Assembly (NCBI RefSeq): GCF_000973725.1
Contig: NZ_CP009621.1
Coordinates: 5,387,001 to 5,451,000 of the forward strand
Length of the DNA stretch: 64,000 nt
Source of the DNA: Pontibacter korlensis
Lineage (GTDB): Bacteria; Bacteroidota; Bacteroidia; Cytophagales; Hymenobacteraceae
Direction of reading: 5' to 3'
A program made the translations under genes and the position numbers. Positions 27,281 to 36,057 of the stretch are shown here, one piece after another. Under the pieces are notes generated by a model. It was not told the DNA's origin. It saw nothing but the letters and a program-made list of their open reading frames with translations, and did not search any database. Position 1 is the stretch's first letter, and each line of letters begins with the position of its first letter.

Positions 27281-27362
27281 GCATGGATAATTTTATGATA
27301 AACACTCTGTTCCACAGCACACGGCTTGACCTGCTTCGCCTTATGCACCATGGCAACCTGAG

Positions 27363-27408
27363 TCAAAATAGCACACAGCATACAGACTTCTGTCCTGCCC
27401 TATCCTGC
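27363..27408 (-). promoter_or_regulatory. Promoter P8 of PL11 lyase gene with paired CAGGA box
   Basis: The coding strand reads GCAGGATAGGGCAGGACA, then 20 bp, then TATTTTGA (complement of 27363-27370). The two half-sites carry the GGATA/GGACA endings in the opposite order to most members. It lies 82 nt ahead of the ATG at 27280. Confidence 0.72.
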
Positions 27409-27941
27409 AACAGCATAATTTTCAAGCGCTTAAAATAAAACTTCCCCTGCAAGTGCTATCCAGTAGCACTTGCAGGGGAAATATGATCAAGCCTCTGTTT
27501 TGCTAATAACCTTGCCCTTTAAGAGCCGGGGCCAGCTGCACACACCCGCCGTTCAAGTGTATGGACAGGCTAGTGGTCCAGCTAGGTTTTTCAGAGAGCA
27601 GGAACACTGCCATTTGAGCAAAGCCTGCGGTAATAGTCGACCGTTTCGTTTGCCTAGAGAAGTAGTCCTGATGAGAGTTTGCATGTTGGTCATGGGGTCA
27701 GGCTATTGGCAGTATCACGAACTATGCAATCAAGAAATTCGAATCGGTGAAAGCTGACCGTAGAGCTGTAAGCTGGCAAGCCTTCTTCAAGTGCCGAACC
27801 AGGATTAAGCCCAAGTCACGGGCAAAGCTCCAAAGAAGAACAGGGAAGTTACCAGCACCAATAAGCTCCAGGTGGTGCTACGTCTCTATTCTTGCTAATT
27901 TTCCATTGGCGTTGCTTTTGTTTTACACTCATGCCGTGGAC
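27409..27941. other. Gene-free spacer between PL11 and GH28 genes
   Basis: About 530 bp holding the strong hairpin at 27442-27480. Downstream of it, two overlapping short plus-strand frames (27470-27757 and 27747-28037) have no recognisable domain. No gene is called. Confidence 0.5.
27442..27480 (-). terminator. Perfect 17-bp hairpin, probable terminator
   Basis: The left arm 27442-27458 and right arm 27464-27480 pair perfectly (TTCCCCTGCAAGTGCTA and its complement) around a 5-nt loop. On the minus strand GTTTTATTTT follows. It probably ends the operon whose last gene stops at 27942, although 460 bp separate them, and it insulates P8. Confidence 0.65.
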
Positions 27942-29399
27942 TTATTTCTTGCTGGCAACAGGCTTCTCCAGTTCGTACGCTTGCTTGTTGATAATGACGT
28001 TCCTGAAGGTCATATTTTGAACATGGTCCACCTGTAGCGGCTCGTCCACGCCATTGATGGTGCAGTTGACCAGGCGCAGGTTCTCTACCGGAGACTCCTC
28101 GTATGCCTTAACCAGCACGGCATATTTTCCCCCGTCCTCTACCTGCAGGTTTTCAACTAACACGTTGCGGATAGTGGGCATGTGCTCGCCGGGCTCTTCA
28201 TAGAACATATTACACTTGACGGCAGCCTCCTTATAGGTTCCCACCTTCACGTCTTTCATGAAAATATTTTCGATCACGCCGCCGCGCCGCGAGCTTGTCT
28301 TGATGCGCAGCACGCGGTCCAGGTTTGGGCTGTCCATGGTCAGGTTCAGGGCGTAAATATTGCGGGCCCCGCCAGAGATCTCGCTGCCGATCACCACGCC
28401 GCCATGCCCCTCTTTCATTTCGCAGCCTTCGATGATGATGTTCTCTGAGGGCTTGTTGATTCTTCTGCCGTCGTGGTTGCGTCCTGATTTGATGGCGATG
28501 CAGTCATCGCCGGTATCAAAGTAACAGTCTTTGATAAGCACGTTTTTGGAGGACTCCGGGTCGCAACCGTCGTTGTTTGGCCCCAGCGACACGATGCGCA
28601 CTTTCTCGATCGTCACGTTCTCGCACAGTACCGGGTTCAGGTTCCACATAGGGGAGTTGATCATCTTCACGCCGCTGATGAGCACGTTTTTGCACTTGTA
28701 GGGCTGCACAAACTGCGGGCGCAGGTAATGGCCGGCACCATAAATCCTGGTGCGCGGGTCCTGTTCCTGGTGGTTTTGCTCGTGCAACTGGTTGCGGTCC
28801 GTGGTCTGTTTAGGCGTGCCTTCTTCCCAGCCGTAGCGCTTGGCACCGCACCAGGGCCACCAGTACTCGTTGTTGGCGTTGCCGTCCAGTGTCCCGTTGC
28901 CGGTAATGGCGATGTTCTCCTGCTCGTAGGCATAGATAAAAGGGGAGTAGTTCATCAGCTCCATGCCCTCCCAGCGGGTAAACACCACCGGCAGGTAGTC
29001 GGCCGTGTCGCGGCTGAAAAGGATGGTGGCCTCATCCTGCAGGTGCAGGTTCACGTTGCTCTTCAGGTGGATGGCCCCGGTCAGGAAGGTGCCGGCAGGC
29101 ACCACCACCCGCCCACCGCCCGCCTCGTGGCAGGCTTGTATGGCCTTTTGAAAGGCCTCGGTGTTTTTCACCTCTCCCCCTTCCACAGCGCCATATGCGG
29201 TGATGGGGAAATCCCTGTCCGGAAACGTCGGAGCCTTTATCTGCGCGCGGATGTTCTCCAGTTCCTTCCAAGGGTCTTCCGTGGCAGCTTCCTGTTGGCT
29301 CTCGGAGCTCTTGCAGGCGTTGAGCAACACCAAAAGCAAGGCAAAGGTTAGCGCCAGGGGCGTTCCTAGGGTTTTATACTTTTGCTTCTTTCTTTTCAT
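27942..29399 (-). CDS. GH28-family polygalacturonase / rhamnogalacturonase (copy 2)
   Basis: This 485-residue lipoprotein (signal ending in LLNAC, Cys29) has the right-handed beta-helix of GH28. All catalytic motifs are present: NND in LGPNNDGCDP near residue 275, the DD pair in DTGDDCIAIKSG near 297, GHG in KEGHGGVVIGSE near 325 and RIK near 360. It should hydrolyse alpha-galacturonosyl linkages, probably of RG-I or homogalacturonan fragments, in the periplasm or at the outer membrane. It is the last gene of the four-gene operon from P9 and starts 13 bp after the GH105 stop. Confidence 0.9.
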   Translation of the reverse strand: MKRKKQKYKTLGTPLALTFALLLVLLNACKSSESQQEAATEDPWKELENIRAQIKAPTFPDRDFPITAYGAVEGGEVKNTEAFQKAIQACHEAGGGRVVVPAGTFLTGAIHLKSNVNLHLQDEATILFSRDTADYLPVVFTRWEGMELMNYSPFIYAYEQENIAITGNGTLDGNANNEYWWPWCGAKRYGWEEGTPKQTTDRNQLHEQNHQEQDPRTRIYGAGHYLRPQFVQPYKCKNVLISGVKMINSPMWNLNPVLCENVTIEKVRIVSLGPNNDGCDPESSKNVLIKDCYFDTGDDCIAIKSGRNHDGRRINKPSENIIIEGCEMKEGHGGVVIGSEISGGARNIYALNLTMDSPNLDRVLRIKTSSRRGGVIENIFMKDVKVGTYKEAAVKCNMFYEEPGEHMPTIRNVLVENLQVEDGGKYAVLVKAYEESPVENLRLVNCTINGVDEPLQVDHVQNMTFRNVIINKQAYELEKPVASKK

Positions 29400-29412
29400 C
29401 GTGTAAGGGAGT

Positions 29413-30627
29413 TTACTTGTTTAGTTCCAGGCTAGCCAGTATGAAAGGCCCCGTGCCCTTAGGATCGTCTGTTCTGATTTTCTCGTTCACGTAGTACGCA
29501 TAAGAGCCATCGCGGTCAGCACTCAGGCCCGCCACAGCGCATACCTGCGTCAGGTTTACCTCCCCGTCCGGCTGCACCTGTATCAGCTTCTCGGTGAGAC
29601 CTTTAAAACCCTTCTCGGCCACCTTGCGGTAGCGTTTGTCCAGGTAACCCTTGTTGGCGCCTTTGGCCAGGGCATACACAAACATACTCGAGGCAGAGGC
29701 CTCCAGGTAATTTCCTTCCCGGCCTCCCTGGTCCACTACCTGGTACCATAGGCCTGAGGCAGCATCCTGGTACTTTTGCAGGGCCGGCGCCAGGCGCTGC
29801 AGGATCGCCTCTATGTCTTTTCGTTTCGGGTGATCGGGCGGGAAGAAGTCGAGCACATCCACCACGGCCATGGCATACCAGCCCATCGCCCGTCCCCAGA
29901 AATTAGGCGAGGTACCTGTCTTGGGATTGGCCCATACCTGCAGCTTGCTCTCATCCCAACCGTGGTAAAGCAAACCGGTCTTTGGGTCGCGCAGGTGCTG
30001 CTCCAGAAGCATCAGCTGCAGGGCCACTTCGTCAAAAGCTGCTTTATCGTTGAATGTTTGGGCGTACTGCGCCAGGAAAGGGCTGCCCATGTAGGCCCCG
30101 TCGAGCCACATCTGCCAGGGATAGCGCAGCTTGTGCCAGTAGCCGCCTTCCGTGGTGCGGGGCTGCCACTTGAGCTGGTTGCGCAGCCGCACGATCGCTT
30201 TCTTATACTTCTCGTCCCCGGTCTGTTCATAGAGGTTAAAGAGTATTTTGCCGGAGTTGAGCATGTCTATGTTGAAGGTGCCCACATCATAGGTGTTGAT
30301 CGTGCCGTCCTCGTTGATCATCAGGTCAGCGTAAGCTTTGATATAGGCCAGGTACTGCGGGTCCTGCTTCTGCCGCCACAGCTTTTCGAAGGCATGCAGC
30401 ACCAGCCCCTGCGGATAGCTCCACACCGGCTTTTTGGAGAACTCGATCATCCAGGGTTCGGGGTTGTTCTTCTGAATCGACAGCGCCATCCGCTCCGACC
30501 ACTTCAGTGAAGCCGGAATGGTCGTGTCCCCTGCCGGCGGCGTGCTTGCCGTTAAAGGAAGCAACAGGGCCAGCAACAGACCAGGACATCGTTGTTTTCT
30601 AAGCTTGAAAAGTATCGTTCGCATCAT
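29413..30627 (-). CDS. GH105-family unsaturated uronyl hydrolase (copy 3)
   Basis: This 404-residue exported six-hairpin enzyme has a hydrophobic signal of about 28 residues. Family segments are MWLDGAYMGSPF near residue 171 with the candidate catalytic Asp, FWGRAMGWYAMAV near 241 and YLEASASSMFVYALAKG near 307. It is the third divergent GH105-like protein in the region, placed between the six-hairpin lipoprotein (36 bp upstream) and GH28 copy 2. It should release the unsaturated uronic acid left by lyases. Why three are needed is not visible from sequence; differing side-chain or chain-length preference is likely. Confidence 0.87.
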   Translation of the reverse strand: MMRTILFKLRKQRCPGLLLALLLPLTASTPPAGDTTIPASLKWSERMALSIQKNNPEPWMIEFSKKPVWSYPQGLVLHAFEKLWRQKQDPQYLAYIKAYADLMINEDGTINTYDVGTFNIDMLNSGKILFNLYEQTGDEKYKKAIVRLRNQLKWQPRTTEGGYWHKLRYPWQMWLDGAYMGSPFLAQYAQTFNDKAAFDEVALQLMLLEQHLRDPKTGLLYHGWDESKLQVWANPKTGTSPNFWGRAMGWYAMAVVDVLDFFPPDHPKRKDIEAILQRLAPALQKYQDAASGLWYQVVDQGGREGNYLEASASSMFVYALAKGANKGYLDKRYRKVAEKGFKGLTEKLIQVQPDGEVNLTQVCAVAGLSADRDGSYAYYVNEKIRTDDPKGTGPFILASLELNK

Positions 30628-30663
30628 GATACACGAGCAAATAAAGGGTGGCTTAACATCTGG

Positions 30664-32868
30664 TTATGGCATCTTGTGCAGGCCCTCCCAGCGTACCTTC
30701 CAGGTGCCGTCGGCGGGAAAGCCGGGGTTCGGGCGGTCCGGGGCACCGTCCCAGCCGGCCGCCATCATGGCGACCGCTGTAAGCAAGCCCCCGTTGCCCG
30801 GCAGGTAAATGCGCAGGCGCTCGTCCTGGTAGTTGTGCCCGTTCGGCAGGTAGGTGTTCTTCTGCACATCCATGAACAGGGCATCCACGGCCTTCCCCGG
30901 CTCATTCAGCCGGGCGGCCGACATAGCCATCAGCGGGTAGTCCCAGCCCCAGGTGGTGTCCCACTGCCACTTCTCAAGGATCTCGTTGTAGGTGTTTTTC
31001 ATGATAACAGTGTCCACCTTCCCGCTCAGGGGCAGGTAACCGAAGGCCCCTACCACTGCCGGGTGGTCACGACGGTAAAAATCATCGGTATAGGCCTGCG
31101 GATGCGTGGCGCTAGGCAGGTACAAGCCGTCTTTCACCGCCAGCGGGGCCAGCTTGTCGATCACCTCCTGCCACTTCTCGTTCTCCGGCAGTCCCATCCT
31201 CTTACGCCACTCCTGCGCCACCGACAGGCCGTAGTTCCAGTAGGCCAGCTCAAACGGCGGATCATTCGTCTCGCGTGCCGGGAAAAGCTCCTGGGCCGGA
31301 ATGATGGGCGAGGCCAGGTGATAGCGCTGATCCTCCTTGCTGTAGGTAGGGTAGGAAGCCATGAAGTCGGCGGTGGCAAAGATCAGGTCGTCATACTTCT
31401 CGAGCGTTTCCCGGGTAGGTTTCTGGCGGTAGGCCAGCTCGGCAAAGTAAATGATGTGTGGTTGTTGCCAGATCAGGTAGGGCCCTACACTGGAAGGGCT
31501 TTCGTTGCCCTCGGGATCCGTCATTTTCTGCCACCTTACCCCCTGATAGCCCTGCCATTCGGCTGTGGCCTTGGCCTTGGGCATTACTTTGGTGTACCAG
31601 GGAAGGCTTTTCTCTAACTGGCCCAGCCTGTTCCAGAGGGCAAAGTGCACGCCGTGCCACCAGTGCATTTCCAGGTGCGGCTTGCCGTACCAGCTGTTCA
31701 TCGTCAGGCCGGTTTCCTGCGGCGGCAGATCGCCCGTGCACTGGATCTTGGTCAGGTACTGCGAGAGCACCACGCGGCGCTCCAGCTCCTTTGCCCGCGG
31801 GTCTGTGGAGCCGGAAAAGTCGATCGCACCGCCTTCGGTCCAGTACCTCTCCCACTCTTTTTCGCTGCTGGCCTGCGTTGCCAGGAAGTCAGGTGCTTTG
31901 CCGGCAGGCTGATCCTGGCTGAACATCACGCTGAAGGCCATGCTTTCCTCTTCTGCCGAAGGGGTCAGCTCAAAATGGTGCCTGGCTTTCTCGGTGAACT
32001 GCCCCTTTTCGTTCCAGCTGATGTTGGTGTAATACACGGTTGAATCGAGCTGGCGCTTTAGCTGCACCTGGTTGGCGCCGGACTCGGCACGGGCCATGGT
32101 GGTGGTATGCTTGTCCTGGTTCTGCCAGTTATAGCCGGGGCATACGTGGCAGTTGGCTCCGTACGGAAACTTGAGCGACACCCTCAACCGTCCCTTCGAA
32201 ATGAGCGGCGAGGTGATACGCGCGGAAATAGCATCTTTTTCCTGGTGCCCGTAGAGCTCCACCGTCACCGGTTGCCCCTCCACCTCATACTTGCTTTCGA
32301 TCTTGCCTGTCCAGAGGTCCAGCTTCTGATCTATCTTCTGCAGATCCTGCACCTCGACCTCCTGCCCGTTCTCTTTTAGCAGCACCAGCCCCACCACACC
32401 CAGGTGCAGGCGGTGCGGATTGGTGCGCAGCCAGTTCATGGCATCCACCTTGCGGCCCTTGCCCTTGTGCTGCACCGGGAACGGGATCACACGGCCATTG
32501 GCCGCGGTATCGTAACGGGCCACATCCGCCAAGGTATAGTTCTGGTCGGTGGGCACCACATGCCAGCCCCATTGCGACTGCGTGCCCAGCGACACGCCGT
32601 TCTCATAGTAGGCCGGGAAGCTCTGCAGCCCCGACACATCCACAGTATAGGCAAAGTCGCCGTTGCCAACCGAAAGCGAGGCCAGGGTATCCGGCTGGTG
32701 AAGCCTCACGTTGTGGCGCGTGACCAGGGCGTGACGGTCAATTTTCTCTCCTTCGTTGCTGCCTGTCGTGCTGTCGGAGGTGCTGCAGCCCGCCAGGAAG
32801 GCCAATGCCGCTCCCAGCATACACTTGGCCAGGCCTTGGGCCCTGTGCTTTAACATTTTCTGATCCAT
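30664..32868 (-). CDS. Six-hairpin glycosidase-like lipoprotein of unassigned activity
   Basis: This 734-residue lipoprotein (LAFLAGC, Cys28) has an N-terminal beta-sandwich (about 40-320; LSVGNGDFAYTVD, LKFPYGANCHVCPGYNW) and a C-terminal (alpha/alpha)6-barrel (about 370-730). Conserved-looking blocks are EMHWWHGVHFALWNR near 437, PARETNDPPFELAYWNYG near 536 and WQWDTTWGWDYPLMAM near 630. The layout resembles clan GH-L enzymes (GH65, GH95, GH63 relatives), but I cannot place it in a numbered family. It sits in the P9 operon between the GH43-like protein and GH105 copy 3, so a side-chain hydrolase role on RG-I is likely. Glu/Asp of the two central blocks are candidate catalytic residues. Confidence 0.68.
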   Translation of the reverse strand: MDQKMLKHRAQGLAKCMLGAALAFLAGCSTSDSTTGSNEGEKIDRHALVTRHNVRLHQPDTLASLSVGNGDFAYTVDVSGLQSFPAYYENGVSLGTQSQWGWHVVPTDQNYTLADVARYDTAANGRVIPFPVQHKGKGRKVDAMNWLRTNPHRLHLGVVGLVLLKENGQEVEVQDLQKIDQKLDLWTGKIESKYEVEGQPVTVELYGHQEKDAISARITSPLISKGRLRVSLKFPYGANCHVCPGYNWQNQDKHTTTMARAESGANQVQLKRQLDSTVYYTNISWNEKGQFTEKARHHFELTPSAEEESMAFSVMFSQDQPAGKAPDFLATQASSEKEWERYWTEGGAIDFSGSTDPRAKELERRVVLSQYLTKIQCTGDLPPQETGLTMNSWYGKPHLEMHWWHGVHFALWNRLGQLEKSLPWYTKVMPKAKATAEWQGYQGVRWQKMTDPEGNESPSSVGPYLIWQQPHIIYFAELAYRQKPTRETLEKYDDLIFATADFMASYPTYSKEDQRYHLASPIIPAQELFPARETNDPPFELAYWNYGLSVAQEWRKRMGLPENEKWQEVIDKLAPLAVKDGLYLPSATHPQAYTDDFYRRDHPAVVGAFGYLPLSGKVDTVIMKNTYNEILEKWQWDTTWGWDYPLMAMSAARLNEPGKAVDALFMDVQKNTYLPNGHNYQDERLRIYLPGNGGLLTAVAMMAAGWDGAPDRPNPGFPADGTWKVRWEGLHKMP

Positions 32869-32908
32869 GTATCCTTTTGCCGTTTAAGGGTCTGTTCGGT
32901 AATTCCTG

Positions 32909-34015
32909 TTAGCTCTTCTTTATTTGCTTTTCCGGTGCGATCCGGAACACGTAGGTACTAGAGGTCATGTACTTGCCGCCCTGCGAGGTCAGGAACAAGT
33001 GCGTAGGCTGGCCGTGTTGCAGTAAAAGCTGCGGGCGCTCAAAGCGGCCATACTTGGAAAGGTGCCTCGGGGCCGGCGGCTGCGCAAAGTAATGGTCGGT
33101 GTTATAATAGGCCACCTGTGGCTCACTCCACTTGGTCCCGTTCCCGGACTCCAGGTACAGGCCGTACTGGTGGTTGAAGATGCCCATATCGCGCATCACC
33201 ATTTTAAACCTGCCGCCCTCGTGCCACACATAGCCGTCCTCAGCCTGTATGTTGTTCCCCCTGCCGGAGTAATCCAGGACAGGATTGCCCTCATACCGCC
33301 TGTAAGGCCCTTCCAGCTTTTCGGCAATGGCCAGGCCATACTTGCGGTTGCCTCTTATTTTCGGGTCTGTATAGTTTTCGTACTCGCTCGTGTTCCAGGA
33401 CTTGTAATAAAGCCAGTACTGCCCGTTCGGGTGCTTGATAAAGCTGGGGTTAGAGGTACAGTGATCGTCCCACGCCCCTTCCGGCCCTGCCTCCAGTAAA
33501 GGCTTGTCGGGTCTTGTCCAGGGGCCGTAAGGGGAGTCGGCTACCGCCATTCCTACCCGCTTGGTGTTGGTGCGGCGGTTGGAGTTGCCCATGTACAACA
33601 GGCAATATTTGCCGTCTATGTACTTAATGTGGGGGTTATGGCAGGTGGTGCCATCCCAGTGTCCCTCGCCCCTGGGTGCCAGCACGGTGGAAACATATTG
33701 GAAGGGAGACTCAGGGGTATCGGCGACGGCATGCGCTATCTCAGAGCTGTTGATCCAGCCGCCCATGCCTTTTTCGGCTTTCCACCGGGAGTAAAACACA
33801 TGCACTTTGCCGTCCGGCCCCATGATCGGGCTGGTGCCCCACACGTAATAGCCTTCCGTTTCCAGAGCCCTGCCCACCGGCTTTAGCCGCTTGCTGAAAT
33901 CAGAGGCCATCGTATTATCCGCAGCACCCAAAGCCCTGGCCTGGGCCAGATGCCCGGCACAGGATAAGAGTAGAGGCGAGAGCGCACTGAGCTGTAAGAA
34001 TTTGCGTCTGTCCAT
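32909..34015 (-). CDS. GH43/GH117-like beta-propeller glycosidase, Tat-exported lipoprotein
   Basis: This 368-residue protein has an N-terminus of DRRKFLQLSA followed by a lipobox (LLLSC, Cys19), suggesting folded export through the Tat pathway and lipid anchoring. The rest shows the five-bladed propeller pattern of clan GH-F-like enzymes, with repeated S-P-x-M-x-x-D-G-K, DSPYGPW, SNPSFIKHPNGQYWLYY and EDGYVWHEGGRFKMV segments. Removal of terminal arabinose, galactose or a related side-chain sugar is plausible. It is the first gene of the P9 operon (GH43-like, six-hairpin, GH105, GH28). The family number is uncertain and could be a GH43 subfamily, GH117 or a newer family. Confidence 0.7.
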   Translation of the reverse strand: MDRRKFLQLSALSPLLLSCAGHLAQARALGAADNTMASDFSKRLKPVGRALETEGYYVWGTSPIMGPDGKVHVFYSRWKAEKGMGGWINSSEIAHAVADTPESPFQYVSTVLAPRGEGHWDGTTCHNPHIKYIDGKYCLLYMGNSNRRTNTKRVGMAVADSPYGPWTRPDKPLLEAGPEGAWDDHCTSNPSFIKHPNGQYWLYYKSWNTSEYENYTDPKIRGNRKYGLAIAEKLEGPYRRYEGNPVLDYSGRGNNIQAEDGYVWHEGGRFKMVMRDMGIFNHQYGLYLESGNGTKWSEPQVAYYNTDHYFAQPPAPRHLSKYGRFERPQLLLQHGQPTHLFLTSQGGKYMTSSTYVFRIAPEKQIKKS

Positions 34016-34069
34016 GGTTCTTGTGTTCCTTCGTTTGAGCGAAGCCTACTAAAAAAACTGCTCTTGACT

Positions 34070-34115
34070 TAAAGCTAAAGGTTCGTGCTGAGCAAACTAT
34101 CCTGTTGTGTCCGGT
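34070..34115 (-). promoter_or_regulatory. Promoter P9 of the GH43-like operon with paired CAGGA box
   Basis: The coding strand reads ACCGGACACAACAGGATA (distal half CCGGA), then 20 bp, then TAGCTTTA (complement of 34070-34077). The -7 box is 54 nt before the ATG at 34015. It separates this operon from the SusCD pair upstream. Confidence 0.75.
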
Positions 34116-34132
34116 GGTGATGCTGGCCATAC

Positions 34133-34163
34133 ACAGAAGGCCTGGTTGTGCCAGGCCTTCTGT
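34133..34163 (-). terminator. Hairpin terminator after SusCD pair 2
   Basis: A perfect 13-bp stem (ACAGAAGGCCTGG and its complement) with a 5-nt loop lies 13 bp past the SusD stop, directly ahead of P9. No T-run follows on the minus strand, so read-through or an attenuator role is possible. Confidence 0.65.
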
Positions 34164-34176
34164 AATAATCCTTCCT

Positions 34177-36045
34177 TTAGTATCCGGGGTTCTGCTCTGC
34201 CGCTTTTGCATCCGGTGTTAGGGGCGCTCCGTCGCGGTAGATCCTGTCCAGGTGGGACTGCGGAATCGGGCGCAGCTTATGGTAATCCTGAATGTTGACG
34301 GCATCCTGGTTAAAGTGACGTGCCCTGTCGATGAGCAACTCAGTACGCACCAAATCCTCCCACCGGTGAAATTCCCCGGACAGCTCACGGGCACGCTCGT
34401 TGAGCATAAAATGTATGAACCGCTGTTCTGTGGAGGAAGCTGTAGGCGGGTACAGCTCCCCTGGGTCAGATAACACGTCATCGGTGACCATGATAGCCTC
34501 ATAGGTGCTGCTTTGGTCGCCCTTGGCTCCACCCTCTACCTGCCAGTATTGTGCTGGCTTCTGCTCTCCGGCTTTATAAGCCGCACGCTGGCGCAGCACA
34601 TTTACCAGTTCAAAGGCTTTGGCCAGGTTCCCCATCCTGCCGTAGGCTTCCGCTGCAATAAGGTAGGTTTCGCCAAGCCGGGCATACACGCCGTCCCGGG
34701 AGCCCTTCCGTTCGTTGATGTCTGGCCTCAAGGGATCCAGGTGTTTGAGGAGCGTCGGAAACTTGCCCCGTGAGAAGCCCTGCTGCAGGTTACCGGAGGC
34801 ATCGGTATAATAGCGCGCATACACCTTGTACGGAGTCCTGTTGATTTCCTCCTGCGTCAGTGCTGTCTCTGGCGTGTTCACCACCAGGTAAACAGCCGTG
34901 TCTCCTACCTCATACTTTGGCTGGCCCACCAAGTCCTGCGAAGGCGCGTACTGCGAGGTCCAGGAAGGAATGCTGGCGGCATTGTTGCTGATGTAGGCCA
35001 GCTTAAAGCTCTTGTAAAAGCGGGAGTCGTTTTTCCGGTCAAATACATCGAGGGTATAGTCGGTTGGTTTGACCCTGCGGTAGGGACGCCCGTTGAGCAC
35101 ATCGCGCTTCATGCCGGGCTCATTGTCATAGTACATGATAAAGTAGAGGTGGGTCCAGTTACCCCTGGCTCCTTGCTGGATCGGGTCGGAGTTGAACTGC
35201 GTTGAAAAGACCGTCTCTACGCTCTGCCTGTTGTTGATGTCCCACAGGTCGGCAAAGTCCTGCTCCAACTGGTACACCCCGGAGTTGATCACCGACTCGG
35301 CATAGTAGGCCGCACTGTCCATGTCCGTGGGTTTCTGGCCGCGCTCATCCTCCACGGCGCTGCCCCTGGTCAGGTATACTTTGGCCAGGTAGTGCTCGGC
35401 GGCTCCTTTGGTGGCCCTGCCATAATCGCTCTGGTTGAGCGGCAGGTGCTCTGCCGCAAACCGCAGGTCGTTGATGATTGCCTCATACACGGCAGGCACC
35501 GGGGTTCGGGTAAACTCCAGCTTTACGCCCTCGCTTGGCTCGAGTAGTAAGGGAACGGCGCCAAACTGCTGCACCAAACCAAAGTAGTAAAAGCCCCTGA
35601 GAAAGCGCAGCTCCGCTATCCGTTGGTTCTTGCCCTCCTCGGTACGGTAAAGGCCGGTGCCCTCTATGCCCGGAATAAGTTTGATGCCCAGGTTGCAGCG
35701 GTTGATCCCGTCGTACCAGTCGGTCCACATCTGGTTGACAGTACCCTCAGAGGAGTTCAGGTCCGAGTTGTAGACATTGTAGCGGTACTCGGAGGGCTGG
35801 TCGCCGTGGGTGTAGGTATCTACGCCGTAGTTGAAAAACATAAACGAAGAGCCGCGCTCATACTTGATGCGGGTTTTCTCATAGGCGGCCCGCACCAGGT
35901 CTTCCATGCCTGCCTGGGTGGTGTAATGGTCATAGGTCAGGGTGGCGACCTGCGTTTCTTCCAGGTAATCCTCACAGGAGCCCAGGGTCATCAGCATGAG
36001 GAGGCAAGCGCCGAGCTTTTTTATGTTGTGTGTATTTCTTTTCAT
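34177..36045 (-). CDS. SusD/RagB-family glycan-binding lipoprotein (pair 2)
   Basis: This 622-residue surface lipoprotein has its lipobox at GSC with Cys24, followed by acidic residues. SusD hallmarks include ELRFLRGFYYFGLVQQFGAVPL near residue 150, a MNLNERARELSGEFHRWEDLVRT-like C-terminal block and the terminal NPGY. It is 120 residues longer than the pair 1 protein. It starts 12 bp after the SusC stop and should cap that transporter. Ligand preference presumably differs from pair 1, for example a different RG-I fragment or size class, but this is inference. Confidence 0.92.
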   Translation of the reverse strand: MKRNTHNIKKLGACLLMLMTLGSCEDYLEETQVATLTYDHYTTQAGMEDLVRAAYEKTRIKYERGSSFMFFNYGVDTYTHGDQPSEYRYNVYNSDLNSSEGTVNQMWTDWYDGINRCNLGIKLIPGIEGTGLYRTEEGKNQRIAELRFLRGFYYFGLVQQFGAVPLLLEPSEGVKLEFTRTPVPAVYEAIINDLRFAAEHLPLNQSDYGRATKGAAEHYLAKVYLTRGSAVEDERGQKPTDMDSAAYYAESVINSGVYQLEQDFADLWDINNRQSVETVFSTQFNSDPIQQGARGNWTHLYFIMYYDNEPGMKRDVLNGRPYRRVKPTDYTLDVFDRKNDSRFYKSFKLAYISNNAASIPSWTSQYAPSQDLVGQPKYEVGDTAVYLVVNTPETALTQEEINRTPYKVYARYYTDASGNLQQGFSRGKFPTLLKHLDPLRPDINERKGSRDGVYARLGETYLIAAEAYGRMGNLAKAFELVNVLRQRAAYKAGEQKPAQYWQVEGGAKGDQSSTYEAIMVTDDVLSDPGELYPPTASSTEQRFIHFMLNERARELSGEFHRWEDLVRTELLIDRARHFNQDAVNIQDYHKLRPIPQSHLDRIYRDGAPLTPDAKAAEQNPGY

Positions 36046-36057
36046 GGTGGTTCTGGC

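Noticed and set aside
27470..28037. Two overlapping short frames in the spacer before GH28 copy 2
   Set aside because: The second runs antisense into the GH28 gene; no family pattern, signal or promoter is visible, and a mobile-element remnant could not be supported.
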